NCBI GenBank assembly: GCA_009602735.1
Contig: WELA01011897.1
Span: forward strand, 85,408 to 149,407
Source: Mesotaenium endlicherianum
Lineage: Eukaryota; Streptophyta; Zygnematophyceae; Zygnematales; Mesotaeniaceae
Direction: 5' to 3'
DNA: 64,000 nucleotides
Below the pieces are notes generated by a model that did no database searches, was not told the DNA's origin, and saw only the letters and a program-made list of their open reading frames with translations. Both the position numbers and the translations under genes were made by a program. Below are positions 58,151-64,000 of the stretch, one piece after another. Within the stretch, counting starts at the first letter, position 1. Each line of letters starts with the position of its first letter.

Positions 58151-59162
58151 TTGTGCTCCCCATTGAATGTACAACCTTGGCCAATAGCGAGGGTGCGTGA
58201 TTTGCGCAAGAGTGTGCGCTCTCTTGAGGGGCCAGCCAGCAACCGCTTGCCTGATCTCTTCTCCCTCTGTCCCTTAGGCGCATATGCTGATGACCAACGA
58301 CCCCGCCTCCCCGGCCAGCCTAACCATCCTAATTTTTATCTCTCCCTTTTCTTCCCCGTGCTCTCCCCCCCCCGCGCCCTTCTCTTCCTCCCCGGCACCG
58401 TACTCTGCCCTTCCCCACAGCCTCCCCCCCCCTCCCCTCAGTCCCCAAAGGGTCCTCTCCCTGAAGGTAGTATGCTGTGCAAGAGAGAGTTTGTAATGCG
58501 TAGCGTCTTGGTGGTCTTGGCTAATTTTGCGTGGGTGCCTTCCTCGAGCTCTTCTCTTCTAATAATGAAATTGTAGTATCTCCAAGCAAGTGGGCCGCAT
58601 GATTTTAATCAGGTGAAAGAGGTGAGGAGAGGAAGGGCCACAAAGCATGAGCTGCTGGGCAGAGGGAATCACAGTTGCACCTCCTCTGCCCGTCTGCCAC
58701 CTGCCTGCACATCTGTGCGAACACCCCGCATCTGTTGCATCTGATTTATGACGCGGAGGGCGGAACGGCCTAGAGTTCGGTGAGGACTGCAGGGGGCTGG
58801 GAGGTTTTGGGGGTTGCATGGATTACCTTACGACCTCAAACGTTGCCTTCTATAGACTTTCATGAAATCCTCCTGCCAGAGGCTGTGATATTTGTATAAG
58901 GCTCTTTCTAGCTTCATTGTTCTGGTCGTCAGCACGTCGCTGGGGGGCAGAGGGGGACTGGACCACCAGGAGTTTGAGCAGCTCCACAGTTTCAGCTAAT
59001 TCAGCAGTTTCAGCAGTTTCGGCAGATTCGGCACGATCTTGCCCAGCGACGCATTTGCATCTAGTGACAAGCTGACGGCTGCTCCTCCTCGTCCCCGCTT
59101 CCGCTCGGTGCACGGGCGGCCTTTTTGCGCACGCTCCGTGAATGGCGCCACGTGGCATGCAG

Positions 59163-59456
59163 GCGAGCGAGGTGGACAAGATCCTCAAGGCAGCGGGTAT
59201 CGGCGGCCGCCAGGTGTGCCTGCGCTGGTGGATCATGGGCAGCATGGCGCGCGGCGGCTTCCGCCTGCGCGACGCCATGCACACCTCCACTCTCGACCTT
59301 GACCACCTGACGAACAGCGCCGCCGGGCGCAGCAGCGGGCACCTGCAGCTGATGATCCTGGAGCGCGGCATCCTGCACGAGGTGCTGCGCGTGCAGGTCT
59401 CCGCCGACTTCCGCACGAGCGCCTGGGTCGCGCGCAGCATGCACTCCCAGAGGTGA
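59163..59456 (+). CDS. F-box protein, last exon
   Basis: 97 codons plus TGA, joined in phase 0 after a CATGCAG acceptor. It reads ASEVDKILKAAGIGGRQVCL, RWWIMGSMARGGFRLRDAMH, LMILERGILHEVLRVQVSAD and ARSMHSQR. With the two previous exons the protein has 292 residues. The RWW...GFRxRD...RGxxHEVLRVQ pattern is one I associate with plant F-box proteins, but I cannot name the family with certainty. A degenerate copy of the last 65-70 bases follows directly in the 3' region. Confidence 0.75.
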   Translation, partial: ASEVDKILKAAGIGGRQVCLRWWIMGSMARGGFRLRDAMHTSTLDLDHLTNSAAGRSSGHLQLMILERGILHEVLRVQVSADFRTSAWVARSMHSQR

Positions 59457-59740
59457 TGAGGAGTGGTGCGGCCCTGCGCGCGCGGGAGCGGGTCGCGCTG
59501 CGCGCGCAGGTTTCGTGCCGACTTCCGCAGGCTTTCGAGTGAGGGCCTGGGTGGCGCGCCGCGCAGCTTGCACTCTCAGAGACAGTGATGATGACGATGC
59601 GGCCGCGTGCGTGCGGGCGCGCGCGTGCGTGTGGGTCTGTCAGGTCCCTCTCTAGCCCCTGCTGACTTCCGACTGAATGTCTGGGTTGGCTTGCATTGGC
59701 CTGGGCTGCTCACAGCATGCGCTTCCGGAGGCAATGGTGC
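59391..59740 (+). repeat. Tandem echoes of the F-box gene 3' end
   Basis: The stretch GTGCAGGTCTCCGCCGACTT...CACTCCCAGAGG (59391-59452) recurs in decayed form at about 59506-59582 (GCGCAGGTTTCGTGCCGACTT...) and more weakly at 59640-59735. The copies lie beyond the stop codon and are not an extension of the protein. Confidence 0.7.
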
Positions 59741-61249
59741 AGGCAGAACAGGCAGGCAGGCGTTTGCTGGCCTGAGGTGGGGGGTGCCAGCTGTCACGAG
59801 GAGGCATAGGAGAGATGCCCACTTGTGACATGGGAGTCTGGAGACCCCCGCGAGAAGGCCAATGGGAGTGCACATGGGCTAATCGCAAATAAATGGAAGG
59901 GGGGCTCTTTCGAATCCAATTGTACAGCACGCCCAGGCCTGCATTTTGGCGCTCTGACCTGTAAAGCAGCTCGTGTACATAGTAGGTCTAGGTTGCCAAG
60001 TCAAGGTTTGTATGTATGTAAAATCTAAGATGTAAATATATGTAGGGATAAAATAATTATGCAAATGTAGATGTCAAGTAGAGGAGCATTGTCTTCAGTA
60101 GCATCCACAAGCAATTGTTTTTTTCTTGCTGGCCACATATGGCCCTGGATCTGTTCCTAGTTGTACATATTGTAGGTTGATGTTTATAAGATGAATATGT
60201 ATCTCAGCATAAGCAAGCCCATATAGAAGAGTACGTTCTCGCTACTAGCTTGTTGAACATCAGAGTCTTCATATTTTTTCCCCGTTTTATTGAAACTTTC
60301 AGTGCCCTCAATATAGTTTGTTTCTTTAAGATATATGTGTCGAAATTTCTAAAACTTATTAGTTAGATGTATTTGCTCCAAAAAAGCTACATTCTTCCAG
60401 CTGTTAATGCGGTAAAGATGTATCATATGAATCCTGTCAAACATACATGTACAAACATTGTATTGAATGGTGATTTATTGTTGAATAGATTTGCGCACAT
60501 TTCTGGCAAACTTGCAAATACCTCTTATTCAATGTTTGAAGGATCCTCTTGACATTCATGCATTTGCATGCCACCTAAGATATCATACCGTCAACATTGT
60601 GTTTTAGACGCCTTAACATGCAAGATGACGTACAATCAAACAACATGACAAACCACTAATTGAATACCATTGCCAAAATCATCACATGTTGTGCTTTCTC
60701 AGCAGCAAGGCATTTGTAGAGGCATTTGTTTCTTCTTTATGATGATTGCCACACGATGTAGGAAAAGTGGAGGCAAGTAGCACTAACACTGTTATACAAA
60801 ACAAAAACAACAGCGCTTCTTACTAGACTTGGATAGTAGGTAGTAAACTACTATAATATTGGTCCCTCTTGTTCATTAACCTGCTTTCATCACTCCTAAA
60901 AATCTTATTTAACTCCTATGGTATATATTGACACACCTCTTCGTCACGCTTCCTGGGTTGGGGTGGCACCACCTTCATTTTCACTTTCAATGAATTTTAG
61001 TGTTTGTGGCAGACTATTTTGAAGTACGAAGAGCATAGACCAAGCATATATCCTTTGTTTGCAACACCCCAATATAAACACCTGACTGTTACTAGGTGGT
61101 ATGATGTGCGCTCCTCATCGTGCCACTTGAAACGTCCGCCTCGCTTTCTTGTTAGTTAGTAGTCAATTGCAGTCGATTGACTAGATAATATTGAGATGTC
61201 TCGTGATTTTATGTGAAATCCTTAATCATAAATTTATATTAGAACCCTA
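59741..61249. other. AT-rich region without supported genes
   Basis: The first 300 bases are probably the 3' untranslated region of the F-box gene (plant-style AT-rich tail near 60010-60070). The rest holds no recognisable gene or repeat pair. Confidence 0.4.
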
Positions 61250-61631
61250 GTCATTAATATAGTTGTTCTTGAACCTCTGAGAAAATCTGAACCTTGTCGT
61301 GCCTAACAGCGTCGGACCCCTGACACGTGCGTGGCTTCTCAGCCTTCAACCTGGTCGACGTATCGGCGGTCCTTCTCGCGTGCGGGGATTCCCTGGTCGT
61401 TTGGTCGGTGCGTTGCTGCACGTGGGGAATTGACCGGGTTGATCGGCCTTTGCACGTGTGTCGGTGGCAGACTAGCTGGGGGTTGACCCATTCCTGGTCT
61501 TCCTGCACTTGCATCATGCGGTGAAGTATCCCACACTGAGTGCTTCCCATGCTCAACCAGTTCCTCATTCCACACTACCAACACTTAGTAGAAATTTTTG
61601 AAAAGTTAGCTTATCCTCAGTTTCCCTTACA
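61250..61631 (-). repeat. 3' LTR of element F, outer end not determined
   Basis: On the minus strand the LTR begins TGTAAGGGAAACTG at 61631, directly after the purine tract AAAGGGAGGGG (61632-61642). Its far end could not be fixed without the second LTR, which lies outside the window. Confidence 0.6.
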
Positions 61632-64000
61632 CCCCTCCCTTTCAGCTGAGGCGTCCCTGCCTTGCCGCTGAAAGCTTCTATCTCCTAGCTCTACGGCTGG
61701 GAGTTTTAGGAAGGCAGTCAGGACATTCCCACCGTCCTGCCATCATATCTTCTGCACCAATGCAGAAGGTGTGCCAACGGGCTCTACACTTATCGCAAGT
61801 TACCATTGCTTCTTGATCATCCAGCACTTTGCAGCTAGCACAAGGCGTGGCTGGCACCAATTCCTCGGGCACAGCCTTAACCGTAGGATCGATATTTGGC
61901 AAATGGCACAGTGGGCAGTTCTGCACGTGATCTTTCATGGTCTTACAATCAGAACGTTCCAGTTCCAACACACCATTGTCGAACGCATGTTTCACGCGTA
62001 AGATCACTGCACCTGAACTGGTGTCAATGGTGGTCTTGGTCTGGCGCTTGCGGTAGACGAAGTCTCCTTCCTGGATCGTCCTGGCGTAATGCTGCGTGTC
62101 TCTTTTCTGTGCAATTTTTAGATTGTCCAAGGCAGCAGGCATCACGCGCTCAAATAACGCCTTGCGGCGTACCATAACCTTTAGCAGTTCATCAGGATTG
62201 TCTAGGTCTTTCACCTGCTCAATCTCCTGCTTGATGCTGCTGGGCACAATTGGACTTCTGCCAAACAGAATCTGATAAGTCGAGTAATTTGCCAAAGCAG
62301 CTTGCTTGCTAAATCTGTAACCCATAACCAGCCATGGCAGGGCCAGATCCCAATCACGCTTATCATGCTCAAGGCAAAATTTGCGCAAAGCAGACTTAAT
62401 GGTTTGCACCATCCGTTTTGCTAGACCATCTGCTTGTGGGTGGTCTCTAGACGTAGTGCGATGGTCAATGAAGCATATGTTCAAGATTTTCTGAGAAGAT
62501 CCTTGGAACTCAGACCCTTGGTCTGTCAGCACTTCTGGTGGAGCTCCATGACGTACAATCACACCGTTGAGGAGCGCTTCCGCGGTCCCCAAGCTCTCCT
62601 TAGCAATTAGAGGCACGACCTCTATCCACTTAGAGAAATGCTCAATCATGACCATAATGTACTTGTTACCTCGCTTGGACAGCGGTAGCTAACCTGCAAG
62701 ATTGCAGCTCCACCGGTAGCCTAGGCCCATGATTGGCAGAGGTTGCAGGTGTGGGTGTTGCTGCGTAAAACCAGCCTTGACGCGATCGCAGCTTGTACAG
62801 GCCTTGATCACATCCTCACACTGCTGCTTCATGCCCCTCCACCAGTAAGACAGCTCTAGAAGACTATATGTGTTCTTGACATCATAGTGTCCAATATTCT
62901 CGTGCATTTCCTGCACCAGAGCTCACCTTTTGGTGGGTTCTGGCACCAACTTCTCCTGACCAGTTTCTTCAATCTTGAAGAGGTTATTGCGTTTCCAGCA
63001 AAACCTTTTAGCTCAATGGCTCACCTGGTCCTTTTCTTTCACATACAATCCCTCCATGTGGACTCCGGTCATCAACCAATGCATAGTGGCTTGATCTTTC
63101 CAAATCTCTGGACTGAACAGGGGTAGAGGCTCAGCTTCTCCTGACGCTACCATTCTAGCCATTTTGGCCAGGCAGGTTGCCAACTCTGCTGGGCTGCTCG
63201 GATCTTCGTCTTCTCGAGCTCCTGTTCTGTCGTCTGCGGATGGGTCGGGGTTCCTGCTGAGTCCATCGGCGTTGTTGTTGAGTAAACCTGCCCGATGTTT
63301 CACTGTCATCTGGTATTCCTGGAGCTTCAGAGCCCAGCGAGCCAATTTACCAGTGAGGTCTCCATTCTTCATCAGCTAGAGTAATGGCGAGTGATCTGTG
63401 ATCAGCGTGAAGGGTCTTCCCCATAGATACTTTCTGAGATGTGCGACAGCCCAAACCACTGCCAGCAACTCTCCTTCGTAGGACAAGTAGTTGCTCTCCG
63501 CTCGGTTGTTAGTGCGCGAGGCATAGGCAATGACGTACTCCTCTTTAGGACTTGCGGCTTGAGTAAGTACTGCGCCGATTCCCACACGACTCCAGTCAGT
63601 GTGTAGACTGAACGGCTTGGAGTAGTCGGGCGTTCGCAGAATGGGGCGGTTACCAGCCGCTCCTTGAGCTCGTTCATGGCCTTCTCCTGGGCTTCCGTCC
63701 ACATAAAAGGTACGTCCTTTTTCAGGATTTCTGTCAAGGGTTTAGCAATTTTGCTATTGTCCTTCACAATTTTACAATAGTATCCGCTTAGTCCTAACAG
63801 GGCTTTCAGCTTAGACACGTTCGCTGGTGCAGGTATCTTGTAAATGGCTTCAGTCTTTACAGCCTGAGGGGACATAGCATTGTTCCCAATTTCATGTCCT
63901 AAGTAAGGCACATGTGCCTCAAAGAATCTGCACTTTCCAGGGTGCAGCGCCATCTGGAATTTCTCCAGGCGCTGGAACACTTGTTCCAAGTGCTCGAGGT
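61632..64000 (-). mobile_element. Element F: Ty3/gypsy with PHD finger, runs off the window
   Basis: Minus-strand order from the right edge: end of reverse transcriptase and RNase H (63376-63989, FEAHVPYLGHEIGNN, FSLHTDWSRVGIGAVL); RNase H tail (63013-63372); integrase zinc-binding part (62689-62916, HENIGHYDVKNTYSLLE, CTSCDRV); integrase core (about 62150-62655, LTDQGSEFQGSS, DHPQADGLAKRMVQ); PHD finger (about 61690-61850); stop at 61678. It is in the same broad lineage as element E but only distantly similar. The visible part has only a few breaks. Confidence 0.85.
61690..61850 (-). CDS. PHD finger at the end of element F pol
   Basis: The reading TPCASCKVLDDQEAMVTCDK, then CRARWHTFCIGAEDMM and GRWECPDC carries the full C4-H-C3 zinc set with the Trp before the final Cys pair, as in H3-tail-binding PHD fingers. 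It is fused in frame to the integrase C-terminus and is followed by a short basic tail (PSRRARR). Confidence 0.85.

Overview
The window looks like nuclear DNA of a streptophyte plant, either a charophyte-type green alga or an early-diverging land plant. The evidence is fragments of an ascorbate peroxidase, a divergent NAC transcription factor, a kelch-repeat protein and an F-box protein, all in GC-rich exons with ordinary GT-AG introns. Most of the sequence between them is LTR retrotransposons. No bacterial or organellar features were seen. The genus cannot be fixed from sequence alone. Much of the intronic DNA is low-complexity (GA/CT runs, long G runs, minisatellites), and one assembly gap lies inside a G run.

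Layout. 1-1186: one ascorbate peroxidase exon and a repeat-rich intron. 1187-4522: a hAT DNA transposon with an intron and light damage. 3757-4692 and 8780-9722: a 0.94 kb direct duplication around a non-coding LTR element (4693-8779, minus). 9553-12942: host DNA with two TRAF-type zinc-finger pieces in inverted orientation and a NAC gene (minus) with a coiled-coil N-terminal exon. 13331-17680: poorly recognised DNA with a copia fossil, a TRIM element and a solo LTR. 17681-about 50040: a four-level nest of LTR elements. 51009-53034: a kelch gene (minus). 53800-54235: minisatellites. 56077-59456: a three-exon F-box gene (plus). 61250-64000: another Ty3/gypsy element (minus) running off the right edge.

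The nest is the most informative part. A chromovirus (called A2 here, plus) is split at 21271/46775 by a second chromodomain element (C, minus). The left LTR of C is split by a Ty3/gypsy element with a PHD finger (E, minus). The left LTR of E is split by a young, nearly whole chromovirus (A1, plus; 23041-31928, 720-base LTRs, target duplication TTGGG). Terminal-repeat divergence falls from outside to inside, as nesting predicts. A TRIM sits in the leader of C with its own target duplication.

Two features stand out biologically. First, A1 and A2 both carry a long extra open region between the chromodomain and the 3' end. It encodes a charged coiled coil followed by a conserved domain I do not recognise. 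Second, the four Ty3/gypsy lineages carry two kinds of chromatin-reading module at the end of pol: chromodomains in A and C, and two unlike PHD fingers in E and F.
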